From: Flavobacterium soli DSM 19725
Lineage (GTDB): Bacteria; Bacteroidota; Bacteroidia; Flavobacteriales; Flavobacteriaceae
DNA: 64,000 nt
NCBI RefSeq assembly: GCF_000422705.1
Contig: NZ_AUGO01000006.1
Coordinates: forward strand, 1-64,000
Direction of reading: 5' to 3'
Shown here: one piece after another, positions 1 to 8,975 of the stretch
How positions within the stretch are numbered: the first letter of the stretch is position 1
Layout: the number at the start of each line of letters is the position of its first letter
Notes under the pieces: model-generated
What the model was told of the DNA's origin: nothing
What the model saw: the letters and a program-made list of their open reading frames with translations, nothing else
The model's database searches: none
Made by a program: the position numbers and the translations under genes

Positions 1-405
1 CCTATGGGACCACAGGGTCCAGCCGGTGTGGCGGGTCCGCAAGGTCCTGCAGGGGCTCCGGCAACGTTGGCATACAGTTTTATGTCAAGGACATCCGATT
101 ATACCATCACGGCAATGGATGCGACAAACAACCTGATCGTGAAAAATAGCAGTAACTCGGTGGTTACGTTTACATTGCCAAGTGCCAGCGCAGCTGGAGT
201 GGGCAAGATGATTTATATAACGTCGACCTCGACTTCTTCACCGCAATCGATCAATGTGCTGACGGACGGTAGCGATCTGCTCTTCGGGTTCTACACGACG
301 CCTTCCGGAACAACTGATATTTCTGCAACTACATTGTCAAACATCAGTTGGGTACAGTTGATCAGCGATGGGTCAAGTTGGAATATCTTAGGAATGTATT
401 GGTAG
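1..405 (+). CDS. Collagen-like repeat protein, C-terminal part (5' end outside window)
   Basis: The frame is open from base 1 and stops at 403-405, so only the last 134 residues are present. The visible part opens with Gly-X-Y triplets (GPQGPAGVAGPQGPAG), the signature of a collagen-like triple helix. About 110 residues rich in Ser, Thr and Asn follow and end in GMYW; they resemble the beta-rich C-terminal domains of bacterial collagen-like surface proteins or tail fibres. An ATG at 4 exists but lies inside the repeat, so it is unlikely to be the true start. The role is probably cell-surface or fibre structure; nothing visible gives a binding partner. A strong hairpin terminator follows at about 434-458. 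Confidence 0.75.
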   Translation, partial: PMGPQGPAGVAGPQGPAGAPATLAYSFMSRTSDYTITAMDATNNLIVKNSSNSVVTFTLPSASAAGVGKMIYITSTSTSSPQSINVLTDGSDLLFGFYTTPSGTTDISATTLSNISWVQLISDGSSWNILGMYW

Positions 406-433
406 TAGCCCCAATTTCTGCCATGATAGGCAA

Positions 434-458
434 GGCCCCGACAGTAATGTCGGGGCTT
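434..458 (+). terminator. Rho-independent terminator of the collagen-like gene
   Basis: GGCCCCGACA-GTAA-TGTCGGGGC forms a perfect G+C-rich stem, followed by a short T stretch (TTTG). It lies about 30 bp after the stop codon at 405. Confidence 0.7.
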
Positions 459-723
459 TGTCGTTCTATCCCGATCCGTAGAAGCTGTCCCCCACGGAGA
501 TGTGTGCAGGAAATGCGACATTTTGCGGCTCCAGTGGTAAGGGGCAGCTTGAGGGATAGGGTAGCGGAAGTAGCCGCATGGGGAGCGACGGTGTTCTTTG
601 CCGGCCGGATCTGGCCCGCTGTCGGAATGGTGGAAGGGGCAGTGGTTGGGGAAGCTGTATCACGCCGCTTTTCGGTTGCGGAGCGCGATGGTGCCGGTAC
701 TTGTCGCTCTTGGGGGACGCGGT

Positions 724-2406
724 CTAGCTTTCCTCGTTTTCCATCCCCGCTTCCGCTTCCCTCAGCTGCTGGATAAAGGCAATCGGCGCCATCCCGATCC
801 TCTTCTTGAAGCTCAGCGTGAAGATCTGTGTGGAGCCGAAGCCCGCCTCCTCGGCCAGGGCATTGTGCGTGTAGTTCCGGTACTTGTGGTGCTCGATCAG
901 CAGCGCCACGATATGGTCCGCCTTCAGGTCGTTCAGGTAGGCCGTGACCTTCTTCCCCCTGTGGTGCGCAATGAGCAGCGAGACATATTTGGTGTTGGTG
1001 TTGAACAGTGCCGCAAGCTTGGCAAGGTTCACGTCCCTCTCAAGGTATTTCTGCTGCGATTCGAATCGCTCAAGCCGCTTGAGCAGTTTCTGCGAAAGCT
1101 CGGGTGACAGCTCCGCAGGTGGGCTTTTCACCTTTTGCAGGGGCATTTTTTCCTTTTCGGCAAACTCTGCCAGCACTTGGCGGAACCGCCGCTTCTCCCT
1201 TCTCTTGGTATGCAGGTGCCAGGCGGTCACCGCCATCAGGGTGGCGCCCAGCGTGCCCACCACCGCAAGATAGGTATGCCAGTCAGTGGCCAGTTTCCGC
1301 TCGATGGCCTGCTCCCTCTCCAGCAGTGCCCTCGTGTCATATTCCTTGTGCACCTTGTAGGACAGGTGCTTGAACTCCCTGGTGTTGTGCTGGTCAAACG
1401 CCAGCAGCTCGCGGATAAAGAAGAGCTGTTGCTCCGGATTTCCAAGCTCGGTATAGTGGGCAATCAGCCTTTCATAGTTCTCCCGCAGGTCGGGTCGCGT
1501 GTAGTGGTGCCGGCGGATGCCCTCATGCACCCTCAGGCCATATTCCAGTCCCTTCTGGGGCGCTTCCAGTTCCCAGTAGCATTTCGCAAGGTAGGCCCAG
1601 GTCGTGATCTGGTTCGCATGGTCCCTCGTTTTGGCCAGCTCCGTTTCGGACGCATGCAGCAGCGGCAGGGCCGTCCTGTACGCCTGCTGCATGCAATGGT
1701 TGATGCCTTCCGAGTTCTTGAAATACGGCACCATCGACGGGATTCCATACGCCGTTGCCAGTTCCATTCCCAGGACATTGTAGTACGAGGAAAGGTCATG
1801 CCGTCCCGTCTGCGTATGGCAGAGCCCGATGGCGTGGAGCGTCTTGAGGTAGGCCATGTCGTTCTCCTCCCTGAAATACGCAAGGCACTGCGTCAGCAGG
1901 GCAATCGCCTCATCATTGTACCCCAGGAAATACTTCGTCAGGGCAATCGTGTACTTTACCTTGTGGATCAGGTAGGCGTCGTTCGTGGCGGCGACGTGCT
2001 GGTTGGCGGTAAGGTACGCATGCAGCGCTTTCGTGTAGGACTTGTTGTCATAGTGGGCGGCGCCGATCGTGAGGTAGGCACTGCCTATCGTGGCATCGTC
2101 ACGGCTGGCGTTCGCCTTTTCCAGCAGGCTGTCGGCATAGATCATCCGGAACCTGCCTTCCGCCAGGTGCATCATCGCCCTGTACGCATTCGCCTCCTCC
2201 TTGGGCTGCCGTTCCCTGGACGCCTTGCTGAGCCAGTACTGGGCAATATGGCGTGCCTTGACGGTATCGCGGCGGTATTCGATCACCATCCGGTTGAGTT
2301 CAGGGTAATCCATCGTGGCGAGGCTGTCCGCTTCGGGTGGGTGCCGGGCATAGGCAATTGTTAAGGGGAATAGGGCAAGGTGGGCGGTGAGGAGTAGGCG
2401 TTTCAT
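724..2406 (-). CDS. TPR-containing membrane regulator with AraC-type HTH
   Basis: The 560-residue protein has an N-terminal signal-like segment (1-20), then helical TPR-like repeats over roughly 30-340. A charged linker leads to a transmembrane helix at about 377-398 (TYLAVVGTLGATLMAV), with KRREKRR just after it marking the cytoplasmic side. The end (about 435-550) is an AraC-type DNA-binding domain, with the second helix-turn-helix around EEAGFGSTQIFTLSFKKRIG. The topology suggests a periplasmic TPR sensor wired to a cytoplasmic DNA-binding domain. Such one-protein regulators are common in Bacteroidota, where the signals are mostly unknown. Its target cannot be read from the window. The ATG at 2406 is followed at once by a basic, hydrophobic leader, which supports this start. 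Confidence 0.85.
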   Translation of the reverse strand: MKRLLLTAHLALFPLTIAYARHPPEADSLATMDYPELNRMVIEYRRDTVKARHIAQYWLSKASRERQPKEEANAYRAMMHLAEGRFRMIYADSLLEKANASRDDATIGSAYLTIGAAHYDNKSYTKALHAYLTANQHVAATNDAYLIHKVKYTIALTKYFLGYNDEAIALLTQCLAYFREENDMAYLKTLHAIGLCHTQTGRHDLSSYYNVLGMELATAYGIPSMVPYFKNSEGINHCMQQAYRTALPLLHASETELAKTRDHANQITTWAYLAKCYWELEAPQKGLEYGLRVHEGIRRHHYTRPDLRENYERLIAHYTELGNPEQQLFFIRELLAFDQHNTREFKHLSYKVHKEYDTRALLEREQAIERKLATDWHTYLAVVGTLGATLMAVTAWHLHTKRREKRRFRQVLAEFAEKEKMPLQKVKSPPAELSPELSQKLLKRLERFESQQKYLERDVNLAKLAALFNTNTKYVSLLIAHHRGKKVTAYLNDLKADHIVALLIEHHKYRNYTHNALAEEAGFGSTQIFTLSFKKRIGMAPIAFIQQLREAEAGMENEES

Positions 2407-2850
2407 GGTTTCGGTTGGGTTTAGGTATTCATTTTGGCAGAGGAAAGGGAGGCTGATGTAAAAAAAGTGTAGTAAAAATATTAAATTTTCTGATGTGCGG
2501 CTATAAAATTCTTAACAATTTGATAACCTGTTACGGCAGGAAAGGCTTTTTCTGCCCTCAGGCTGTTGCGTCGCGGATGCCTCGGGAATGCAGCTTGTAT
2601 TTTTTCATTTGGTGAGCCCTAAGGGCTGTATTTTATGGGCTTCGGCCCTTTTTTTTATGCTGCTGGATTCTGGAATCCGGCAGTGGATTTGGAGAATACC
2701 AGCAGCGGTGGCGTTGCGGGGTTGCCCCGGTGCAGGTAGTTTTGTCCCGAATTCAACCGGCCTTGCCTCGGCACGGCCACACCACACTGTTCAGATTGCC
2801 CGGGCCAGATGGACTGATCATTTAATCAGTAACCCATAAAACTAATCCAG
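2407..2850. other. Intergenic region between divergent genes, with an orphan hairpin
   Basis: These 444 bp separate the minus-strand TPR-AraC gene from the plus-strand lipoprotein gene. An A+T-rich stretch at about 2455-2530 is likely promoter DNA for the regulator. A terminator-like hairpin lies at 2637-2656. I see no convincing coding sequence. Confidence 0.5.
2637..2656 (+). terminator. Terminator-like hairpin with no gene immediately upstream
   Basis: GGGC-TTCG-GCCC is a stable tetraloop hairpin followed by eight T. A second short palindrome (GCCCTAAGGGC) sits just before it, at about 2615-2625. The nearest plus-strand gene upstream ends at 405, so it may terminate a leader or small RNA, or be a relic. 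Confidence 0.5.
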
Positions 2851-3591
2851 ATGAAAAAAGATGTTTTTAAGAGAGAAGTACTTGTCGTACTATGTTCCCT
2901 GGTGCTTGTGTCCTGTGAGACAGGCGAACCGTCCGAAACACCGGAGCGTGGCGGGACGCCTGCCGGAGTTGTACCAAAGTCAGCCAATGCGGCACGGGGC
3001 GATAGTGCCAGCGCCTTCGACCATGCCGGCAGCATGCATACCGAGCTGCTGCTGGGCTATTATGCCGACACGCTGTTGCCCGCCACGGCGGACGGCTGCA
3101 TCGCCCGGCTGGACGCCGTGGCGGCCGTGCATCCCTATTTTGCAGGCTTTTCGCCGGCCGACTATGGTCTCGTGCCGGAAGGCAGGATCCTCGCCATTGC
3201 AGATAATGGCCCTGCCGAGCTGGCCGTACTGATGGACGAACTGCCACTGTCCCTGCAGGCATGGGAAGACTTTTACCTCTTTGTCACGGAGGTACTCGAA
3301 AGGGAAGTGCAGGGGGAAGCGGAGGCAGAACTCCATGCCTTTATGGTCGGCTATGAAGGCAATGTGCTGTCCTCGAACACCTATACCGATACCGAAAAGG
3401 AATACCTGCTCACCGTGGCCTCCATTTTCCGCCATTCCATACAGGCAAAGCGCAAGCGGCCGAAGAAGAACACCGATATAGATTGGGACTGGCTCACGGC
3501 CAATGTGGCCGGTGCGGCCCTGGGTGCCCAGTATGGGCCACGGCAGGCAATCCTCACCGCCGCAAGGGCGGGGATCCTCGAGAACCGTTGA
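2851..3591 (+). CDS. Unknown lipoprotein
   Basis: The 246-residue protein begins with a basic leader, a hydrophobic segment and the lipobox LVLVSC (Cys22), so it should be lipid-anchored after export. The mature N-terminus is low in complexity (TGEPSETPERGG), a likely linker. The remainder is rich in Ala, Leu and Glu, probably helical, with an alanine-rich segment near the end (ANVAGAALGAQYG). I recognise no family. It stands alone between a divergent regulator and a convergent RteC-like gene, with which it shares a bidirectional terminator. Confidence 0.65.
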   Translation: MKKDVFKREVLVVLCSLVLVSCETGEPSETPERGGTPAGVVPKSANAARGDSASAFDHAGSMHTELLLGYYADTLLPATADGCIARLDAVAAVHPYFAGFSPADYGLVPEGRILAIADNGPAELAVLMDELPLSLQAWEDFYLFVTEVLEREVQGEAEAELHAFMVGYEGNVLSSNTYTDTEKEYLLTVASIFRHSIQAKRKRPKKNTDIDWDWLTANVAGAALGAQYGPRQAILTAARAGILENR

Positions 3592-3651
3592 GGGTTTGGA
3601 TGGCCCCACATGGGGGTGTGGGGCAACGGGGCGCCGCTTCGGCGCCAAAGG

Positions 3652-3678
3652 AAAGGCTACCCTTCGGGGTGGCCTTTT
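3652..3678. terminator. Bidirectional terminator between lipoprotein and RteC-like genes
   Basis: AAAGGCTACCC-TTCG-GGGTGGCCTTTT is a long stem with a TTCG tetraloop and T or A runs at either edge, so it can end transcription from both convergent genes. The minus-strand stop codon (3677-3679) overlaps its edge. Confidence 0.7.
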
Positions 3679-4498
3679 AGGTTGCATCTGCCTCCTCCAT
3701 CCGACGCAGCAGGTGCTCCTGCAGGGCCATCAGGAACTTCGTCCGGTCGGTCTTGCGGTTGCAGATCTCATGGAACGTCCGGTGGAACTGCCCGACCTCC
3801 ACCCCGAATGCCCTGCCAAGGAACGCCACGATTTCGCCGATGTCGGTCGCACCGTGCCGGAACACCCCTTCGGTGTGCAGGGCATAGGCCAGCTCGATAA
3901 GCCCCACCTTCGGTCCCGTCCACTGCAGCTGCGGCACCACATGGGAGGCCTGCGCCTTTCCTTCCAGCTTGCCGGCAAGGTAGTCCTGCAGCCGGGCATA
4001 GGCCGCAAACTGTGCCACCTTGTAGTCATGGGAGGTCGCAAAGAGCGGATCCAGCTGGAAATGGAAGCTTTCGCCATCCGCCGTGCACTCCTGCCGCCGC
4101 AGGAAGAACCGCCCGTCAAGGTAGGTGTCGCCCCTGCGGCAGTAGCGGTGGAACGCCGCATGCCGCTCAAAGAACCGCTCCTTCTTGCGCAGGGCCTGGC
4201 GGTAGTAGTGGCGCACGGTCTTCTCGGATCCCAGCGGCCGGTGGTCCTCCAGCCGGTACAGTTCCTGGAAATAGAGCAGGCGGCCGCTCAGCAGCGGCTT
4301 GCCGTGCCGGAAGAATTCGATCTCCTCTGCCTGGCTGGGCTCTTGCTTCAGGAAGGCGGTCCGGAGCTGGCCAAGGGCGTCAAGGCAAAGGCGGATCGCC
4401 TGCTCGCAGTGGCGGGGCAGGTCCTCCTCCGGTGAGGGGACAAGTGCCGCAAGCTGCCGCTCAAGCTGTTCCGCAAGGGCTATGCTATAGTCTTTCAT
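3677..4498 (-). CDS. RteC-domain protein
   Basis: The 273-residue soluble protein matches what I know of the RteC family by its overall pattern: a helical N-terminus, the QELYRLEDHRPLGSEK-like region and the C-terminal block FHRTFHEICNRKTDRTKFL with basic residues. RteC was first described as the regulator of tetracycline-induced excision of Bacteroides conjugative transposons. Chromosomal homologues are widespread in Bacteroidota and most are unstudied. I chose the ATG at 4498 (MKDYSIALAEQ) over one ten codons upstream because the upstream residues are low in complexity. No conjugation genes are visible here, so a mobile-element role is only inferred. Confidence 0.75.
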   Translation of the reverse strand: MKDYSIALAEQLERQLAALVPSPEEDLPRHCEQAIRLCLDALGQLRTAFLKQEPSQAEEIEFFRHGKPLLSGRLLYFQELYRLEDHRPLGSEKTVRHYYRQALRKKERFFERHAAFHRYCRRGDTYLDGRFFLRRQECTADGESFHFQLDPLFATSHDYKVAQFAAYARLQDYLAGKLEGKAQASHVVPQLQWTGPKVGLIELAYALHTEGVFRHGATDIGEIVAFLGRAFGVEVGQFHRTFHEICNRKTDRTKFLMALQEHLLRRMEEADAT

Positions 4499-4878
4499 AC
4501 GCGTCGGGGATACGGTTGGTGAAGGCAAAGCTAGGGCATGGGGGCATGTGGGGCAAGTCCGGCTGTGCTGGATTTCGGAATTGTATACTGTTGTAAAAAA
4601 AATGTATAGTAATTTTCATCCCAAAGGAAAACGCACTTTATTTTTTTCAACAAGGCCGGATGCCTTGCCATTGTAGGGTTTTTTAGGCTTTGGATTTCCT
4701 CTTGCCACGGTGTTTGGCAGGAAGGACTGTATAGTTTTTTTCAGGGCATCCGGAGGCCAGCTGGAGTGATGGATTCTGGAATCCAGCACCCAAGTGGTGG
4801 CAAGGGTGATCCGCATTTGATAGGTTTGTGATGGCTTTCTGAAGCTTTTGCAAGCCATAACCTCTAAGATTGAAACGT
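4499..4878. other. Divergent promoter region between RteC-like and PAS-AraC genes
   Basis: About 380 bp without a credible gene. An A+T-rich stretch at about 4575-4650 stands out from the G+C-rich surroundings and probably holds the divergent promoters. No repeat or RNA gene is evident. Confidence 0.4.
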
Positions 4879-5772
4879 ATGGAACAGCCCAGTCACATTT
4901 CCAAGATAAGGATACTCTACAGCCTGCTGTTCGAGCTGCTGGCAGGCCGCAGCCCGGTCTTTCCCCAAGCGGGAGAGGCGGCAGGCCCCTATGATGGGCT
5001 GCTGGCTTCCTTCTCCGGCCTCGCCCGGCAGCTGCAGGAACTCCTCCGGGAGCAGCGACTGCTCCCGCCACTCTACCAGCCGCAGCCGGTCGCCCCCTTC
5101 GTGCTGGTGCTCGATGCCGCCGGCAGGATCACGCTGTGCACCCCCGTCGTCGGACGGCGTCTGGGCTACCCGAAAGCAGAACTGGTCGGCCGTGTGTTTG
5201 CGGAGCTGCTCGTGGACACCTCACCTCGGCAATGGTCGGATATCCTTGCCGGTGCGGGACAGGAGGAGCAGCGGCTCCTGCCCGTGGAGCTGCTGATGCG
5301 GACGGCGTCCGACCTCAGGCTGCCGCTGTCCTGCTGGATCGTGCCGGATCTGGGAGGGGAGCAATATTTTGTAGTGGCCGTTGGGCTCACCCTTCACCTG
5401 GGACCGCCGCTCAGGGGAGGATCCGATGCCCAGGCGAGCCCGCAGGAGGCCGCCGTCAACCTGGCACGGGACCTGCACGGCTATATCATCCGGCACCTCG
5501 ACACCCCGCTGCCCCCCGCAAGGGAACTGGCCCGGCGGTTCGGGACCGACGAGTTCTGCCTCAGGAAGGCCTTCCGCCAATCCTACGGGATGAGCCCCTA
5601 CCAGTGCTACCAGGAGGCAAGGCTCGACAAGGCATTGCAGCTCATCAGGGACACCGGGCTCTCGCTCCAGGAGGTCGCCTTCAGCTGCGGATTCGACCTC
5701 TACGGCAATTTTTACAGGGCCTTCCGGAAAAGGTACGGGTGTCCGCCCAGCAGTGTCAGCAGGGAGGGATGA
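4879..5772 (+). CDS. PAS-domain AraC-family transcriptional regulator
   Basis: The 297-residue cytoplasmic protein has a helical N-terminal region (1-65), a PAS-like sensor fold at about 75-170 (LVLDAAGRITLCTPVVGRRLGY, the usual PAS opening) and a C-terminal AraC/XylS DNA-binding domain at about 195-295. That domain shows LARRFGTDEFCLRKAFRQ and LQEVAFSCGFDLYGNFYRAFRKRYG. I chose the ATG at 4879; a TTG three codons upstream (4870) is also in frame. RteC-like and PAS-AraC genes lie back to back, a pairing that suggests a shared regulatory unit, but the ligand and targets are unknown. A hairpin terminator follows at 5921-5948. Confidence 0.85.
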   Translation: MEQPSHISKIRILYSLLFELLAGRSPVFPQAGEAAGPYDGLLASFSGLARQLQELLREQRLLPPLYQPQPVAPFVLVLDAAGRITLCTPVVGRRLGYPKAELVGRVFAELLVDTSPRQWSDILAGAGQEEQRLLPVELLMRTASDLRLPLSCWIVPDLGGEQYFVVAVGLTLHLGPPLRGGSDAQASPQEAAVNLARDLHGYIIRHLDTPLPPARELARRFGTDEFCLRKAFRQSYGMSPYQCYQEARLDKALQLIRDTGLSLQEVAFSCGFDLYGNFYRAFRKRYGCPPSSVSREG

Positions 5773-6296
5773 TGCAGTTTTTGAATCGCTTGTGGCAGGA
5801 AGTTGTCTGCCGGCCGACGATTCGGGATGGATTACGGGGGAGAAGATCACCGTGACGGGTGGGCTTTACGGGTTGTAAGGAACTATCTTGCATCAGATTT
5901 TGAATGCCCGAAAGGGAAGAAAGCCAGATCGGAAGATTTGGCTTTTTTGGTTTTGGATTGGTGGGGTTACGGCAAAAGCTGAAGCTTCGGAAGTAGGAGG
6001 GTGTGGGCTTGTCATTTTTTGGGCGGTCGGTAGCCAAATGGGCTCTCGTAAAGGTGTTAAAGATGCATTCTTATAATTTACTAAACCTTTTAATTGCAGC
6101 CTCAAAATTATGTTTTGGATGTTCTTCAAAGTCCATCGGGAATTTTAATAATTTTAATCATCTATTTGTAAATATTTTCAATCATAAAAAATGTATATTT
6201 GTTAGTTTAATTCATAAAACATTTGGTTAGTGTAGTATCCAACATATTTTTCTTTTATTATCTAACTGTACTTTATCTTAAATCACAATATTGAAA
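5773..6296. other. Left junction of the A+T-rich defence island
   Basis: Composition falls from G+C-rich to strongly A+T-rich at about 6.06 kb within this gap. A terminator lies at 5921-5948. The segment 6060-6290 probably carries the promoter of the restriction endonuclease. No integrase, tRNA or clear direct repeat marks the edge. Confidence 0.5.
5921..5948 (+). terminator. Rho-independent terminator after the PAS-AraC gene
   Basis: AAGCCAGAT paired with ATTTGGCTT, followed by a T run. It is 150 bp past the stop codon at 5772. Confidence 0.6.
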
Positions 6297-7058
6297 ATGA
6301 ATAAATTAAACCTTGCAGATGTTACTTCCTACGTAGAGCAAAATATAAAGGATTTTCATGATAAGCGATTGGCTAAAGTGAATAGTTTGCGACTTTCAGA
6401 CGTTTTGAAAGCTAAAAATCCTTATCTGTTTAAAGCCAAAAATGTTAATACTGCTAATGAGATTATTGAAGGGATTTTATCTGCATTCTTATCATCAAGC
6501 GAGGAGGGGATTTTTGGAAATTGGTTAGAACGTCTTGCTGTATTCATAAATAATTCTGTATACGGTGGTCAGAAAGCAGTCGTTGATGGAATTGATTTAG
6601 ATTTTATAAAAGATAGTAAGCGTTATCTCGTTGCGATCAAATCCGGACCTAATTGGGGTAATGACAGTCAATATAAGAAGATGGTTGATCATTTTAACAC
6701 TGCGAAGAAAAGGGCAGCAACTTCAGGAGGTAAAGAAGAGATAATTTTTGTAAACGGATGCTGTTATGGTCGTTCGAACGCTAAGAGTGAGTTTAAGAAG
6801 CTGGGATACTATAAGATGTGTGGGCAGAGATTTTGGGAGCTGATATCCAATGAACCTAATTTGTATACAGACATAATTGAGCCTCTCGGTTATAAAGCCG
6901 CAGAGCGTAACCTTGAATTTAAGGAATCTTATGAGAAGGTACAGAATCGAATGGAAAGGGAGTTTCTCATTGATTTTGTTAACGAGGATGGATCCATTAA
7001 CTGGGAAAAGCTGCTTAAGTTCAATTCCTACGTCGAACCAGTAAAACAAAAATCGTAG
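6297..7058 (+). CDS. Type II restriction endonuclease, EcoO109I-like
   Basis: The 253-residue protein resembles the EcoO109I-type restriction endonuclease family. It has a helical N-terminus, the segment NTANEIIEGILSAFL-SSSEEGIFGNWLE and a PD-(D/E)xK-like core at VDGIDLDF (97-103) and AIKSGPNWGN (113-122). The lysine (115) and upstream aspartates (97, 100, 102) are present. The usual acidic residue two before the lysine is Ala113, so metal binding may use another residue. EcoO109I cuts RGGNCCY; the specificity here is not deducible. I took the ATG at 6297 rather than an upstream TTG at 6291. Its stop abuts that of the convergent methyltransferase, which marks a restriction-modification pair. 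Confidence 0.8.
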   Translation: MNKLNLADVTSYVEQNIKDFHDKRLAKVNSLRLSDVLKAKNPYLFKAKNVNTANEIIEGILSAFLSSSEEGIFGNWLERLAVFINNSVYGGQKAVVDGIDLDFIKDSKRYLVAIKSGPNWGNDSQYKKMVDHFNTAKKRAATSGGKEEIIFVNGCCYGRSNAKSEFKKLGYYKMCGQRFWELISNEPNLYTDIIEPLGYKAAERNLEFKESYEKVQNRMEREFLIDFVNEDGSINWEKLLKFNSYVEPVKQKS

Positions 7059-8474
7059 TTAGTCTACCTTACTTTCTGCCTTCTCAACCTGTTTCTGAAA
7101 TTCTTTCAACCAATCTAGATTTGAAGTATTATTGTATCTCGAATATTTGAAATCCCTAATAGGTTCAACAGGCTCATTTCGTAGTGCATCATATATTAAT
7201 TTGCCAACTGCATTTCCTAGGCTTACCGGAACAGCATTTCCAATTTGTCTATAGCGCTCTAAAATTGAGCCTTCAATGCACCAGGTGTCTGGGAATTCTT
7301 GTATTCGCTTGTATTCTTGTACCGATAACGGCCTGTCATGCAATGGATGAGCGAGATCAGTTGCTGGCATGGCAGGATGTGTAACGACAGTCGGTGCTGG
7401 TCGATCCCAAGAAATTCTCCTGAAAAAGCCTGTTTTCCCTCCTCCAAGGAAATAAGACTTCCCCAATGCTTCCTTCTGCTGTTCGATAGGTAGGTTTTTC
7501 CAATTTTGCCCTGCCTTTAAAAGACGATAAAACTTTAATCTCTTTTCAGGAAATTTGATGAAATCGCATGCTTCTTCCAAATTAGTAGTTGCCTGCTTGA
7601 AAGTTTTCCATTTTTTTAAACCGAACTCTCCGTTTTCACTGTGGGTAGGGTTTAAGAAAGGAAGTGGAGTTCCGTCAAGCGTTCCGACAATTATTACCCT
7701 CTCGCGAATTTGAGGGGAACCAAAGTTTGCAGAATTATATAGATTAAAACTTAATGAATATCCGGCTAGTTCAAGCCGTTTCATGATGTAATAAAGAGCA
7801 GAACCAGGAGTATCTTTTAGCTTCTGACTAAAAGATTCAGAAATCTCGTCGTTGGATTCTAATGAGAATTTTGTAGACAGTATTCCGCGAACATTTTCAA
7901 GCACAATGAAGCGGGGCCTTAGTTCCTCAATTATGCTCAGGTATTTTAAGAAAACATTGCCCCGTTCATCTTCAAACCCTTTTCTATTGCCAGCAGTACT
8001 AAATGCTTGGCAGGGAGGGCCACCGGCTATAAGATCTATGGTGTCATTATCAGTAAGTCCAGCAAAACTTAGAATTTGTTCAGAAGTATAATTTCTGATA
8101 TCACCTATTAAACCAATCTTGGGATTGTTGGCGATAATTGTTTTTCTGCTCGATTTGTCTATTTCACATGCCAGCAATGTTTGAAATCCTGACTTTTCCA
8201 ATCCTAGATCAAGCCCCATAGCTCCTGAAAAGAATGAAAGTACTTTTGGAACATTCGTTTTTATTCTCAAAGTATTTCTTCTATCTAATTCAGTATTCTG
8301 CAGCTGATGGTTACTTTTATCAAATGAATCCACATTCTCTTTTGGAATTACCCAAGTCTTGCCTATTTGCATGCCTGGAAGTTTTCCGTCGCGTAGTAAT
8401 TTTCTAACATATTGTGGGGAAAAATCTATTGCCTCCGCGGCATCTTCAACTGAATAAAAATTTTCTTGGCTCAT
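7059..8474 (-). CDS. DNA cytosine-5 methyltransferase with N-terminal HTH
   Basis: The 471-residue protein starts with an excisionase/MerR-like helix-turn-helix (about 6-50: YSVEDAAEAIDFSPQYVRKLL ending in KTWVIP). The C5-methyltransferase domain follows from about 75, with motif I (FFSGAMGLDLGL), motif IV GGPPCQAFS with catalytic Cys155, motif VI LENVRG (Glu193), motif VIII QIRERV and motif X QIGNAVPVSLG. It methylates cytosine at C5, presumably protecting the site cut by the neighbouring endonuclease. The fused HTH may let it repress its own or the nuclease promoter, replacing a separate C protein; this is inference. Genes are tail to tail with zero spacing (stops at 7056-7058 and 7059-7061). 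Confidence 0.93.
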   Translation of the reverse strand: MSQENFYSVEDAAEAIDFSPQYVRKLLRDGKLPGMQIGKTWVIPKENVDSFDKSNHQLQNTELDRRNTLRIKTNVPKVLSFFSGAMGLDLGLEKSGFQTLLACEIDKSSRKTIIANNPKIGLIGDIRNYTSEQILSFAGLTDNDTIDLIAGGPPCQAFSTAGNRKGFEDERGNVFLKYLSIIEELRPRFIVLENVRGILSTKFSLESNDEISESFSQKLKDTPGSALYYIMKRLELAGYSLSFNLYNSANFGSPQIRERVIIVGTLDGTPLPFLNPTHSENGEFGLKKWKTFKQATTNLEEACDFIKFPEKRLKFYRLLKAGQNWKNLPIEQQKEALGKSYFLGGGKTGFFRRISWDRPAPTVVTHPAMPATDLAHPLHDRPLSVQEYKRIQEFPDTWCIEGSILERYRQIGNAVPVSLGNAVGKLIYDALRNEPVEPIRDFKYSRYNNTSNLDWLKEFQKQVEKAESKVD

Positions 8475-8975
8475 TTTCTAATGCGAAACTAAATTTATAT
8501 ACCAAAAGTATAAAAAAATTGGGTATTAGATTGAATAAGGAAGTAAATCTTTTAGCTACAATCGTATGACGTTGAATTATAGCACATCAAATATTTTATA
8601 ATGGTATAATTCTATAGAACTGTTCCCTTTTTTCATATCAGTAAAATAAGAAACTCCTTGATATCTTTGCTTTTGTTCATTACTTATTCGCTCATAATTT
8701 TTCCTTTTCAGAATTTGCAGAAATCTTCTAGCATTTATTTTATTTCTGGAAACTTATAGTTGCAAATATTGTGGATGCACAAAATCAAATGCTCTATATT
8801 GATATAAAAAAGTGTCGAAATTCATTTCTGCCGATTTGATCAAACGTTCAGGCATTACAAACAATAGAAAATAGGCGTTTTGGGGTTGGAGCAATTATGT
8901 TTATGTTGTGAGTTTCAGGAGAGGCTTTGAAGAATGGACTATAAATCCGCACCATCGGGGTTGTTATAACAATAT
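8475..8975. other. 501-bp gap between methyltransferase and MBL2 genes
   Basis: A+T-rich DNA that should contain the methyltransferase promoter (near 8475-8560). A short open stretch on the plus strand at about 8870-8992 ends in stops and resembles no family; it could be a gene remnant. No RNA gene or repeat is apparent. Confidence 0.4.

Noticed and set aside
1135..2364. Long plus-strand open frame of 409 codons
   Set aside because: It is the antisense shadow of the TPR-AraC regulator, caused by high G+C; no family pattern.
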